Assembly: GCA_028752905.1 (NCBI GenBank) | Contig: JAQNBH010000010.1 | Location: 19,960,422-20,024,421, forward strand | DNA: 64,000 nucleotides | Direction of reading: 5' to 3' | Source: Cladorhizidae sp. MBARI D1340-BT2 | Lineage: Eukaryota > Porifera > Demospongiae > Poecilosclerida > Cladorhizidae | Shown: positions 19,786 to 31,208 of the stretch, one piece after another | Layout: every line of letters starts with the position of its first letter | Numbering within the stretch: the first letter of the stretch is position 1 | Made by a program: the position numbers and the translations under genes | The notes under the pieces: model-generated | Seen by the model: the letters and a program-made list of their open reading frames with translations, nothing else | What the model was told of the DNA's origin: nothing | Database searches by the model: none

Positions 19786-21288
19786 GGGGGTAGTAAACCA
19801 TTTTTCTGAAAATTTTCTTTTAAATTTTTTCCCCTTTTATATCCTACCTATAGCTCTGCATGACCTGTGTACAAAACTTGGAAGGCTGTTCTGGTTCAGA
19901 AAAAAAGTTATGGAGGATTTCATGCATGCATTTTGTACATACCTGTACTGCATGGGGTGTGTAAATGATGCCTGTTTCCCCCCAAAAACTTATGGTTACC
20001 ACTTTAGAGCTCCGTAGATTCTGCAAACGTCATGATATGGACTTGATATATAGCTCAAAAGATAGGTCTCTCTGTGTGCTCTCTTTTGATACTAAAATAT
20101 TTTTCATAGGTATAATTATAGGCAAGTTACTAGACCTAAAGTGGAGGGACCTAAAAACCTGAATGCCTGCAACCTCCACATAAATAACTCCAGATTGCTA
20201 AGTGCTAAAAATTTAAAATTAGCACGGGTGGCTAGAGGAAGCCCTACTCTATGTAATGAGTGTTTTCATTAGGCGTTAAAATTCAAGTACGTGGTCAAGT
20301 GCGCGGGTGGAAAATGAGTTTTATGGATTTTTAAAGAAATTCATTTTCTACCCGCGCGCTTGACCACGTACTTAAATTTTAACGCCTAATGAAAACACTC
20401 ATTACATAGAGTAGGGCTTCCTCTAGCCACGCGTGCTAATTTTAAATTTTTAGCACTTAGCAATCTGGAGTTATTTATGTGGAAGTTGCAGGCATTCAGG
20501 TTTTTATGGCCCCTCCACTTGTAGCTCCCCTAACTTGGCTATAGTTATACTCGTGAAAAATATTTTAGTATCAACAGAGAGCACATAGAGAGACCTATCT
20601 TTTGAGCTATATATCAAGTCCATACCATGAAGTTTACGGAATCTATGGAGTTATAAAGTGGTTATCACACACAAAAAAGCATGTGGGTCATTCCCCCCCC
20701 CCAAAATGCAACTGTCTCCCCTTCAAAGCTGTATTATGAGTATTATGAAAAAGGTGTGTTTTTGGACTTTCAAAAAATCTCTCTCGGTGAATATTTATCT
20801 AGAACAATTCCATAATATACCATTTTATAGCTCTTTCTATGCTCTAAAGTTTGATAGAATCCTTTTTCTTATTTTGTGTACTGGTCTTGAGTTATGCATT
20901 GATGTTCGACACGGATTTCATGCTTTTTCATTACGAATTTTCATTGACCTCCCAAATCACTTCCAAGTACATTGTGGCAAAACTGTCTCTATCATACTTT
21001 ACGTATGTGGCTATGTTACACAAACTGTGAATGGGAAGTGGTCACTGACAATCTGTGATTTTTAAGATTTTTGTCGAGTGACAAGGGTAAGGTTCTAAGG
21101 GCGTCTATCTGTGGCAAATGTACAAACATGAAAATTCATTAGTAGCCTTCATGTAATATGTCATTTTAAAGCTATTGAACCAGTCTTTCTTTTGATCTAA
21201 AAAGTATCTGTAAAGGATGAAAAACAAAAAAGTTATGAACGATACAAATTTGGAACACAGATCTTCAGAAAAATGGTTTACTACCCCC
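19786..21288. mobile_element. TTAA-flanked non-autonomous element containing a large palindrome
   Basis: Both ends are GGGGGTAGTAAACCATTTTT plus CTGAA in inverted orientation, flanked by TTAA (19782-19785, 21289-21292), the target of piggyBac-type transposases. Between about 19985 and 20668 two arms of about 340 bp are inverted copies of each other around a short centre near 20328. No transposase is encoded; the 135-codon frame at 20658-21065 has no recognised motif. Arm copies occur alone at 15.3 and 43.1 kb. Confidence 0.78.
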
Positions 21289-21292
21289 TTAA

Positions 21293-21645
21293 ATTATTAT
21301 CAGCTCATATACTTGAAAACCTTTTGAGATTTGAGTAATGAAGTACCAGTAAGTAATCCCAGAGAGGAGTACCACCTAGAACTCCTCTATCAAGCCTCCA
21401 GTTCTTCGGACACGAGGAGAAACTAAATATTGCCCACCGATAAGCACACCCTAGGTCTCTGGGAATAGATGCGTGCACCAATCTCACGTTTACTTTTTAA
21501 TTAACGGGTACGGTCCGTGTTAATGTCCCCTTAGTATCACCTATAAATTATTTTCAGTGACGCGCAGGGCGTATCCATAGTGTTAACATTTAACACTAAA
21601 AGAAAAAAAGTTGCGTATGGGCCCCTGTTTATGCCTTACGCTTCC
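21293..21645. other. Region without a supported gene
   Basis: No motif or repeat was recognised. The segment ends where the 31/35-bp minisatellite resumes. Confidence 0.4.
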
Positions 21646-21647
21646 GC

Positions 21648-21808
21648 ACAGGCTCTTCCTGCTTCAGTAGTTTGGGGCTTGCACAGGCTGTTCCTGCTAC
21701 AGTAGTTTAGGGATTGCACAGGCTCTTCCTGCTTCAGTAGTTTAGGGCTTGCACATGCTCTTCCTGCTTCAGTAGTTTAGGGCTTGCACATGCTCTTCCT
21801 GCTTACAG
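21648..21808 (+). repeat. 31/35-bp minisatellite, right part
   Basis: Same unit as 16786-17004 (CACAGGCTCTTCCTGCTTCA...), about 4.5 copies, including a CACATGCTC variant. Confidence 0.88.
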
Positions 21809-21907
21809 TGTCTCAGCTAGAATGTGAGTGACATTGACAGATGTTTTATGCTCATTGTGGGCCAATGATAATGACTTGCCTCTCATTGCCCTTGCATGCT
21901 CACTTAT

Positions 21908-22306
21908 TGGAGGATTGGACTCCTCCAGCAGATGTTCAGAGGCCCTCCTGCAGATGTTCAGAGGATTGGACTCCTCCAGCAGATGTTTGGAGGATTGGAA
22001 TACTCCAGCAGATGTTCAGAGGATTGGACTCCTCCAGCAGATGTTTGGAGGAATAGACTCATCCAGCAGATGTTTAGAGGAATAGACTCCTCCAGCAGAT
22101 GTTTGGAGGAATAGACTCCTCCAGCAGATGTTTGAAGGAATAGACTCCTCCAGCAGATGTTTGGAGGAATAGACTCCTCCAGCAGATGTTTGGAGGAATA
22201 GACTCCTCCAGCAGATGTTTGGAGGATTAGACTCCTCCAGCAGATGTTTGGAGGAATAGACTCTTCCAGCAGATGTTTGGAGGAATAGACTCCTCCAGCC
22301 GATGTT
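21908..22306 (+). repeat. 30-bp minisatellite
   Basis: About 13 copies of CTCCTCCAGCAGATGTTTGG plus AGGAATAGAC. The period is a multiple of three, so both strands show spurious open frames (for example 21958-22314 minus). Confidence 0.92.
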
Positions 22307-22903
22307 TCTGGCACATCAATGCTGAGTGTCTATGAACAACATGTAGAAATGGTCTGATGTGATGATGTTGGATAGAGGAATTGCCAGGCAGTTGCCAGGT
22401 AGTTGGCACACATGGAAGGATGCACTAAGCAGCTGATACTACCTGCAAACTTTGGTGGAGCTGACAACTCCAGTGATCTGTGTGTTTGCATATCAACCCA
22501 CTTAGCTGGAAGATGCTCTTTCTTCCGAAGTAGTTGCTAGCAGCTTTAAAGGAAGTGCATTTCTTGAATGCTAGCTAGGTTGCCAAATATAGTCAGCAAT
22601 TATCATTCATCATTTCCTCCTTACCTGGTGGAGTTCTGTGGCATTATCACGTCCAAATTATCCTTATATATATGTATATATTGGTCTATTATATATATAC
22701 ACACACACGAGGTGTTGTTGTTAAATAATGTAGTGGATATGAGTGCATACCTGGAACAATGGAAGAGAGATGGGATGCAAGTTGCTGGTGGCAACAGCAC
22801 GTAAATATTGGAGGAATCAGATTACTTTTTTTCTGTATAGATGTGTCCAACTAAATGCGAGCAGTGGATTTCTCTACCATCAGCTGCAGTGTAGTATTAG
22901 TAT

Positions 22904-22934
<31 letters not shown>

Positions 22935-23215
22935 TGTTGTTGTTGTTGTGTTCCTCCAACTCAAGCAGTAGAGGACAACTTGTATACGACTGCTTATAAC
23001 TGGGAAACTCATGGGCAGAACCAGATCAAAGTTGGTGTGTCCTTTAGGGCTAAAAGGAATGTCTTAGCTGAAGACATCTTTGATTATGCCTTATTGGAAT
23101 GGAGAAAGTGGCTTTTTAAAGACAATTTATGACCAACAGTGGCCATTTTGTTCAGATTTCTGCACATGCATTTTTTACATTCTCAATTATAGCACATAAA
23201 TAATGCAATATGGCA
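22307..23215. other. Region without a supported gene; trinucleotide tract
   Basis: A TAG/TTG trinucleotide tract lies at 22893-22947 and a short AT/AC tract near 22670-22710. A plus-strand frame at 22743-23132 runs through the tract and has no recognised domain. Confidence 0.4.
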
Positions 23216-23372
23216 CGCTAGCCAGGTTACACACACATCACTAGCATCTGCCCCTATATGACCGCTGAACTACGCTAGCCAGGTTACACTCACATCACAA
23301 GCACCTGCCCCTATATGGCCGCTGAACTATGCTAGCCAGGTTACACTCACATCACAAGCACCTGCCCCTAGT
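23216..23372 (+). repeat. About 58-bp tandem repeat, 2.7 copies
   Basis: The unit begins GCTAGCCAGGTTACACTCAC and contains CACCTGCCCCTATATGGCCG; the third copy is cut short. Confidence 0.85.
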
Positions 23373-23479
23373 AACTCTAAGAAAAAGCCTGCAATTGCTT
23401 AAGTGGTGAAATTGACAGCCATCGCTGACGGGTTGACAGAGGGCAGCGCCATCACTGACAGGTCCGACAAAACCATCAT

Positions 23480-23497
23480 TAACAACAACAACAACAA

Positions 23498-23556
<59 letters not shown>
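23480..23556 (+). repeat. (AAC)n microsatellite with GAC interruptions
   Basis: About 25 triplets of AAC with an internal run of alternating GAC AAC. Confidence 0.95.
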
Positions 23557-23748
23557 CTCTTCTGCGATCTGCCATGCAGGATTCCCTGAGAGACGTTCTT
23601 TTCATTGCTGCCCAGTCTGCAGCCCTCGCCCAAAGGAGAGAAGTTCTGTCCTTGCTCGAAGAGTCATCCCACCGACCTCTACCTCCCGCGATAGAAGCAG
23701 GGCAAGCCGGTGTCCCAGTTTATTTTGTCACTAGGATATTCTGTTGCA

Positions 23749-23811
23749 GCGACAAAATATCCTGGGAGATTCTGCCGTCGGCGGGAAAGAGCTCCTAGGA
23801 TATTTTGTCGC
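23749..23811. other. Perfect 15-bp inverted repeat
   Basis: GCGACAAAATATCCT at 23749-23763 and its exact reverse complement at 23797-23811 enclose 33 bp. Weaker copies of AGGATATTCTGTTGC (23733) and GGGATATACTGTCGC (23817) lie just outside. It could be the core of a small foldback element. Confidence 0.6.
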
Positions 23812-23842
23812 AACCGGGATATACTGTCGCTGGACGGTAAAA

Positions 23843-25860
23843 ATGGAGGAGCAGCTATACCACAGAATTGTTACCTATCTTAGGAGCAAGACACTTCCAA
23901 TTGGTCTTGCCAAGAACCAGAAAGATTCACTGAGGAGGAAGTGCAAGACTTTTGTGCTTAATGAGGGACTCCTCTACTACAGGGATATCAAGAAAGAAAA
24001 GGATCTTCAAGTGAGTAGTGAGGTAGCTAGCTAGTTAATTATCAATACTTAAGGTGGACTAGTACACCAATAATACTAGCAGCTGCCATCACTTTCACCT
24101 GCAAGCTGCTATAGTCTTTTGGGGTATACTTACTATACAGGTTAGCTTTATACTTTTTATGAGAGCTTTTCAGACTTTCTCACTTGTAGATATTAGACAG
24201 ACAGAAAACTAATGCACATGACAATAGATATAGTTACAGGTGCTTGTAGGACACTTGTAAACCCAGGTTGGCATTCACCTCGGGAGTAACAGCAAACTCG
24301 TGGGTTATATAGGTGCATAACCCACACTTTCCTTTGTATATCCTATACTTATTGCATAGCATAAACATGTTTATAGGTGATTAAAGAGTCATAGAAGTAT
24401 GAAGTTCTCGAGGGATGTCACTCAAGTGAACTTGGAGGTGGTCATTTTGGGAGAGACAAAACCATGGGGAAAGTACTGGAACGTTATTACTGGGTTGGAA
24501 TACTGGATGATGTTAAAGAATTCTGCCGAACTTGTGATAAATGTCAAAGAGCTAACAGGTACAATGTATACTGAGTTTGTATCCTATGTTGTATTGAAAT
24601 ATGGTGCTTTTATTTCAATTCTCCATGAAATAGGAAATTTGAGAAGGCGAATGCTGAACTTCACCCAATTCCAGTTCATGATGAGGTGTGGCACACTATT
24701 GGAGTGGATTTAATTTGGCCACTACCCAAAACAAGCCGAGGAAAACAGTATATTATGACCTGTGTCATGTTATTATTCTAAGTGGCCTGAAGCAATAGTC
24801 TTACCAGACAAATCTGCTCTTGGGATTGCAGAATTTCTTTTCAAATGTTTTACAAGATTTGGATGTTGTCAGGTGAAGATAAATGACCAAGGAAGAGAAT
24901 TCGTTAACAACGTAAGTTTTTAAAAAATGATACCAATAATAATTATCTCAATTGTATACTCTATTCAGGTAAATAATGAGCTTTGCAGGCTAACTGGCAT
25001 CAAGTGCAATCTCACAAGTGCGTATCATCCCCAAAGCAATGGACTTGACGAAATATTTAACCAGACATTGCAACGTCAGCTTCTGAAGTTTGTAAACACA
25101 GAACAAGATCAGTAGGATTTATACCTACACTCTATACTATTTTCTTATAGAGTTTCTCGTCATGATTCTACCAGATATTCACCTTTTTATCTCGTTTATG
25201 GAAGGCAGGCACGACTTCCAGTTGAGTTCAACGTCAAGCCCAACAAGGAGGATGGTGGTATTGGAGATAATGAAGATGAAACTGAGTATAATGAGGACGA
25301 TGATGATGTTGACAAGAACAATGGCAATGATGACAAGAGTAAGTCAAGTATGGATGAGATTGATTTTGAGCAACATGTTATTGAAATGATCAGTATTAGG
25401 AAGAAGGTTCTTGAAAATATTGGCATAGCTCAGCAGCGACAGAAGGCATATTAGGATGCAAAGCATTATAAGGAGGGAATTATGAAGTTGGTACCCAGGT
25501 ATTATTGAAGAATTCGAAGAAATTTTCTAGGAAGGGATCAAAGTTGGAGCTAAACTGGACTGGGCCTTATCATATCCATCTAAATGTAAGGCTATGTCAT
25601 GTGGACAGTCTCTATGGTTCCTTCTAAATGTAAGGCTAGTGTCATGTGGACAGTCTCTATGGTTCCTTCTAAATGTAAGCCTATTGCCATGTGGACAGTC
25701 TCTATGGTTCCTTCTAAATGTAAGGCTGGTGTCATGCTGGAAAGAATACCTATAAACTATGCCGTTTCATCGGTACCAAGAAAGAGAAAATTCTGAAGAC
25801 TCTTGTCAACGTGACTCGCTTGAAGCTGTACCATGTAAGAATGCTTCCAAATCAGGTAAT
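23843..25860 (+). pseudogene. Multi-exon integrase (KRBA2/Ginger-like) pseudogene
   Basis: Exon-like blocks with GT-AG borders give an integrase. Block 23843-24009 (MEEQLYHRIVTYLRSK, LNEGLLYYRD) is followed by a zinc domain at about 24377-24560 (CHSSELGGGHFGRDKT ... FCRTCDKCQR). The catalytic core lies at 24636-24912 (IGVDLIWPLP with first Asp, KINDQGREFVN with second Asp) and continues at 24968-25112 (SAYHPQSNGLDEIFNQTL with the Glu). The rest is SRYSPFYLVYGRQ and a C-terminal barrel (ELNWTGPYHI, VNVTRLKLYH). Three in-frame stops, all TAG (24392, 25113, 25452), and a frameshift near 24768 disable it. Integrases of this type, followed by an Ulp1 protease as here, belong to the Ginger-related DNA transposons and domesticated KRBA2-like genes. 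Confidence 0.7.
25577..25735 (+). repeat. 45-bp tandem repeat, about 3.5 copies
   Basis: The unit ATGTGGACAGTCTCTATGGT plus TCCTTCTAAATGTAAGGCTAG plus 4 bases repeats at 25599, 25644 and 25689 within the integrase pseudogene and splits its C-terminal domain coding. Confidence 0.85.
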
Positions 25861-26217
25861 AAATTTAAAACCCACACACATATATAATTATAGCAATTGT
25901 TTGTTTTTTCACATAAATTAGTCTGCAACAAGTTGACAAAAACGATGAAGGAGCAGATAAGGTGCACATTCTATGCATGAGAATATACTTTATTGTTCAT
26001 GCTGATGCTGTTGAGTCTACATATATATATATATATGTTGGTCCATGCACTGTCACAGTTGGTTCAATCAACAATAATACTATGATTTAGCTTGTATGTA
26101 GCTATAGTGCAGCTAACTGATACTAGTCAGTGTAGTTGTTCTCCAATAGTTAAATTGACGATACACTAGGTTGCATGCAGCTACTGTATAATATATTGCA
26201 TGCAGAGTTAATTTTAA

Positions 26218-26828
26218 TTGTTTGTGCAGAGATTAAATAGCATAAAAAGGCAAAAATCAGGAGCAGAGAAGAAATGGGGAGTTATACGTGCTAAACGAAG
26301 GAAGATCAGCGACAGACATCATTCAGTGATTGATCTGACAGAACATGCTGATAGTGTCTCTGAATATGAAAATCAGGAAAATTCTTCCTGGACTCAAATT
26401 GGAAATGTACATCTCTCTCAAGAAGATAGGTAAAAATGACTAATAGCACATAAGTTTTTTTAATACTTATATTATCACTATTCAGAAGAATTCTTCAGAC
26501 TGACACAGAATGGGTGACAGATGACATCATTAATGCCACCATGATTTTATTGCAGCAGAGATATGTAGTGCCAGGACTTCAAAATGTTGTACATGGCAAT
26601 ACACTTTCGTATGATATAGTTGGAAGATCTGAGTTTGTTCAAGTTCTTAATTAACTCAGCTAACAATCACTGGTTAACCGTGTCAACCATAGGCTGTCCA
26701 TACTCTCACGTTGAGGTATATGATAGCTTCTACTCAGACATGCCCAAGTCAACAAAGGAGCAAATCTCTGCTCTGCTTTCATCAACAGAACCTAGTATTC
26801 AGTTGGACTATGATAACGTTCAACGTCA
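26218..26828 (+). pseudogene. Ulp1 (C48) cysteine protease domain, truncated
   Basis: The first block (26218-26433) is basic and ends at a splice donor. The next exon starts at 26486 (RILQTDTEWVTDDIINATM) and shifts frame near 26638. The protease core follows with NNHWLTVSTIGC (catalytic His), HVEVYDSFYSDM (catalytic Asp) and LDYDNVQRQT, where the Gln precedes the catalytic Cys in the family. The Cys motif is missing because GC-rich gypsy gag sequence begins here. Ulp1 proteases next to integrases are a known feature of Ginger-type transposons. Confidence 0.68.
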
Positions 26829-27008
26829 AACCAACGTACAGAGCCCATCCGCGCCTTGCGCAGCACGCCTCAGAGGACAGGCCGAAGTCTGCCGGTTCCT
26901 TAAGAAGTGCCCAAACTGCGATGGCATGACAAACCAGGGGGAGGAGCGAGTGGCCGACCAGCTCTGCATAGGCCTGGCGGATGCGGAGATCCAAGAGGAT
27001 CTCCTTAA
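26829..27008 (+). pseudogene. Gypsy gag, first part
   Basis: Open frame with AARLRGQAEVCRFLKKCPNC and QLCIGLADAEIQEDLL, the conserved middle of a gag type common in invertebrate gypsy elements. It is in frame with the Ulp1 fragment before it. It stops at the TTAA where piggyBac is inserted and resumes at 30279. Confidence 0.75.
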
Positions 27009-30000
27009 CCGATTGCACGCCGTATTCCTAGTAGCCGCGGGCAAATTATTCATGAATTAACGAGGTATTTTACTTATTATTTTTATATCTTCCGTTCTGC
27101 AGGGACTCCACCCATGAAACTTGGGTCATATTCAACCACATGATAGCTCTACTTCCCGTAAAAAAATCAAGCCTTTCTTACCAACTGGGCAGAACTAACC
27201 AGCATTACAAAACCTTGTCATCTTCTTGGGGGTGAATATTTTCATATTTTCACACTATTATACACACATTATAATGCCAACACAAGATGGAGCATCTATT
27301 TACAAACCCTCTACCAGCTGCAAAGCCAGTGGGTTGTTTTCCCCATCAAAATGCTAACACATAATAATACAAAAAACAAATTATAAGAGAGTGAAAATGC
27401 TAACACATACTAGAATAAAACCATAATATAAAACACAATTATGTAAGGGAGTGTCTTGGGTAGAGCTCCGGTCTTGCTGTCACGGGTAGAGTAGAACTTG
27501 CTCAGTCAGTCTTGGGTATAGCTTGCTTGGTCTCCGGCATGATATTTCACCATGTTTTTATTCTACACAAACATGAGATACCAGGATAAGAATAACACTT
27601 GAATACTGGAGAGACGAGAGAAGTAGACGAAGGGACAGGGAACGAGAAAGGGGCAGGGAACAAGAGAGAAGTAGACGAAGGAGCAGGGAACAAGAGAGAA
27701 GCACAGAAAGGAGCAGGGGGTGCATAAACATTACTGATAGTCCACCAAGGTATGGTATTTACGAAAACAGTCACGGCCTGTTGATCCACAACACAAAGGA
27801 ACCTTACAAAAACAACACTGGGACCTTGCCTCATGCCTGTAACCTTTACTAATGCAAACTACACGGCGCTTCTTTGCACAGCACTGTGGGAAATGACCTA
27901 GTTTTAAATTGAGGCGATCTAGCTGACTATTTGCCTGACTACAACGTTGACCTGCACGCTGCCGAGAAGACAAAGAACCAATCAAAGATTTAGCTAGAAC
28001 AATCCTAGCTTCTAGATAATTACCCTTCCTTACTGATATTGGAGCTCGGACAGAAGAAAACAAAATAAATGAATTCAATAAACAAGCTTCTATCAAATAC
28101 GAAAAAACCCTTTTCCACCATCTCCTAGACTTTCTACCCAAATTATAGTAGCCTATTCTCTGATCTGCTCTGTCCACACCTCTCATGAATGACTGATAAT
28201 CAGGCAAACATGGGGGACATGGCAGATCCTCTCTAGAACCATCAATTTTGCGCCTTTTTACAGTAGGAGGTACTAAATTATTTTCTGCGGGATGTATATT
28301 AGTTATCATGTAGATTGACCGTTTATCTACCCAAACTAAAGCCAGGAGTGCACCATTAGACCTATAATCATAATAACCTCTATTTCTAATCGAAGCTTTT
28401 GTTACTAAATCTGGAGGAAAGTTCCTCCTAGTATACCTAGCTGTACCACATGCACCAAAGCCTTTACTTGTAAGCGTTTGAAATAAATTAGGACTAGTAT
28501 AATAATTGTCCATGTACACATGGAAGTTCTTATGTTCTAATCCTTCTAACAAATCTAAAACAACTCTACTACACAAACCAGTTTTATCAGCTACTTCCAC
28601 GTTCTTACCTGTATAAATCTGCAACCGATAAATGTACCCATTCCTAGCATCACAAAGGACAAACACTTTTATCCCCCATTTTATTGGTTTGTCCTTCATA
28701 TACTCTTTGAAGCCAAGCCTACCTTGAAAGGGAATCATAGCTTCATCAATACTAAGCTCTTGATGCAAGGTATATTCACTCTCAAACTTAGGAGTAATCA
28801 AATCTAATAACTTCCTTACCTTATAAAGCCGATCATAATTAGGGTTACCCTTTGTAACCAACAAACCATCAATAGAATTTACATGTACATAACGCATTAG
28901 CTCCAAAAACCGAGTCCTAGGCATTACTTTACGAACCAAAGATCCAGACAAATCCGAGTGATTAGTGGACCAGTACAATTCTAAGTATGGAAGTGTGGAA
29001 ACTCCCATTATTATCAACATTCCTACAAAAGCTTTCATTTCCTCTATATTAGTATGTACCCATGGCCTGGAGAGACTAGCCATCCTAGAAACGTAACTGT
29101 TCGTCTCTGCTACTAGGAGTTCCCAAACTTCAAGAGTAAAAAAAAGGTAAAATTCATCTAAAAATGTACTTGATGCACCAAGCAATGAAGAAGTTGGACC
29201 AGCTGTTGCTGTATAGTCCAATTTCAAAGGAGTTGGTTCCTTTATTTCCCACTTACCTGTGACCTCAGTTAGCCTAGAACCAGTGCCAGATGCTTGGGCA
29301 GAACCAGTGCCAGATGCTCGGACAGAACCAGTGCCAGATGCTCGCACACGCCTATAACCTCTGGCCCGCCTACTACCAGTACCTTTTGGAGGACCACTAG
29401 CAACACTTACGACTCCACTACCACTTGAGCTGCTTCCCCCTTGGCCAGTAATCCCTCGCCCACCTCTCCCTCGGCCAGTACTCCCTCGCCCGCCTCTCCC
29501 TCGCACAACTCCAGCACCAGTCGTGTTCCCACGCCCTTTAGAGACTTCAGGCAAGGCTTCCTCATCCTCCAATGTAACAAAAGGAGTCATAGATGCCTCA
29601 TCTCCACTCTCATCATCTGATGCTGTAGGAAAAGTAGTGGGGAGGGTGGGAAAAACAAGATATATATATATATCAAGTTTGTGGTCAACATTTGAAAATT
29701 CAAATTCAAATGAAAATCAACATCAACAACTCCAACCTACACTCTTAGCTATAACTTTTTTCTATAACTATCCTGTCTAAATTTGGAATACCAACAGAAT
29801 AAGCTAGTATTTGGCAATAGTACCTCTCAGTTGACTATGGTAAACAAAGGCTATGAAGCGCTAAGGTTAGAAGAAACTTACAATCGAGAGGTCCATCCAA
29901 GCGCGCCTCTTCTCTTAGAGCAACTGGATCCAGAGTGTTTCCTCGGTATGCATAGATGTCTTCACCTTCTTCCCCAAATGAATCTGACCCAGAATCGCCA

Positions 30001-30278
30001 GAATCGTCGGCTAAAAGTTGAGAAATAACGTCCTCACAGGAGAGCATCTTTGAGCAGTTTAAAAAAAAAGCTCGACCAAGAAAAATGGCGTTCAACCGCA
30101 GGATTTTTGTTGCACGATGCATCAACCGGAAATAATTATTTTTGTGACGTTCTCTAGTCTACTAGACATGTGCAGAACCCAACCGGGGCTGTTAGCTCGT
30201 AATGGTTCATTTTATATATTTTGGTGTGGCGAAGGATGTAAGGTCTCGCGCCATATGGCGCTTACGGTGTTTAATTGG
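27009..30278 (-). mobile_element. piggyBac transposon, apparently intact
   Basis: It is flanked by TTAA on both sides (27005-27008, 30279-30282), the piggyBac target. The ends share CC(A/G)ATT..AC.CCGTA in inverted orientation (12 of 16 positions). Inside is one minus-strand transposase in two exons with no stop. Removing the element with one TTAA restores the gag reading frame of the host gypsy element, which confirms the borders exactly. The age is likely young relative to the host element. Confidence 0.92.
27731..30047 (-). CDS. piggyBac transposase, two exons
   Basis: Exon 1 (29882-30047) starts at ATG (MLSCEDVISQLL) and is acidic; its donor is GATT|GTAAGT. Exon 2 (27731-29622) starts after a TTTTCCTACAG acceptor; the phase matches (1+2 bases). 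The protein is about 685 residues: an acidic N-terminus, an Arg/Gly-rich stretch with repeated RASGTGS, and the DDE_Tnp_1_7 domain. The catalytic Asp residues are in SIDEAMIPF (about 348), YMDNYYTS (about 427) and VWVDKRS (about 488), with the conserved FMRGVDRADQ further on. A cysteine-rich C-terminal domain (about 636-676) binds DNA ends in this family. It cuts and pastes at TTAA in the nucleus. All expected motifs are present and the frame is open, so this copy may be active. Confidence 0.93.
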
Positions 30279-31180
30279 TTAAGCATCCGGACCAGGACCT
30301 CTCGGTGGAGGACACCATAAAATTCGTCAAGGTGCGGGCTGCCAGGAAAGCGTTCGGCCCTGTCCATCTCAACCCAGCGCCATCTCCCACTATGAAGACG
30401 AGGACACATCAGCCGTTGCCAGCTCATACAAGAGGCTGCAACGCCACCCAAACCCTCAACTGCCTAGAGGCACCCCCCCTCGACACCGCCACATCCCAAC
30501 TCAACAGAGGTCAACCAACACAACCCCGGCACCGAAAAACATCCGACCCAGAGGCAATACCCCACAGAGCAGACCCCCAACCAACCGAGGCGTATGTGCC
30601 TACTGTGGGCAGCAGGGACATGGAGAGCAAGAGAGGACGGCCCACCGACGCATCCATTGCCCCGCCTTTGGCACAACATGCTCGGCATGCGGCAGACAAC
30701 ACCACCTCCCACACATGTGCTGGCAGCAAGCGGAAAACGAATCGAGCGTCTCCGAGCAAGTCCTGGGGATGCACGAAGGCACCCTACAGCACCAAACCTG
30801 GAACAGAACCTCCGAGACATGGACGCCGAGACGCTCCCCACCCCAACCTAACATCCCAGTCACCATATCTGCCAGATATGAGGACTTCCGAGCACACGGC
30901 CACACCCTCCCCCAGACGTCCAACCATAGCCATGGCAGACACTGGGTGCCAGAGTTGCCTGGCCGGCCCCACTCTGATGGATCAACTCCACCTCATGCCT
31001 GATGACCTCATCCCGGTCAACCTCCTGATGAAATCAGCCTCAGGAACCAACCACCCCATTCAAGGAGCCGCCCTGATCCGAATCCACATTCCATCAGGTG
31101 CAGAGACCCGCCAGATGGTGTATTTCAGTCCGTCAGCCACGAAGCTCTATCTAAGTCTGGCCACATGTGCAGACCTCGAC
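30279..31180 (+). pseudogene. Gypsy gag second part, zinc knuckles and protease
   Basis: After the TTAA, gag continues with DQDLSVEDTIKFVKVRAARK. In another frame at about 30592 a zinc region reads CAYCGQQGHGEQE ... CSACGRQHHLPHMC. Back in the first frame, an aspartic protease starts at about 30932 with MADTGCQSCLAG and runs through IPVNLLMKSASG to KLYLSLATCADL. The frame changes between these parts mean no single product. Confidence 0.78.
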
Positions 31181-31208
31181 ATGAACCCCCCTGGAATTCC
31201 CCCTCAGC

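Noticed and set aside
20658..21065. 135-codon frame in the TTAA element
   Set aside because: No recognised motif, it begins inside a palindrome arm, and the single-arm copies elsewhere are not open.
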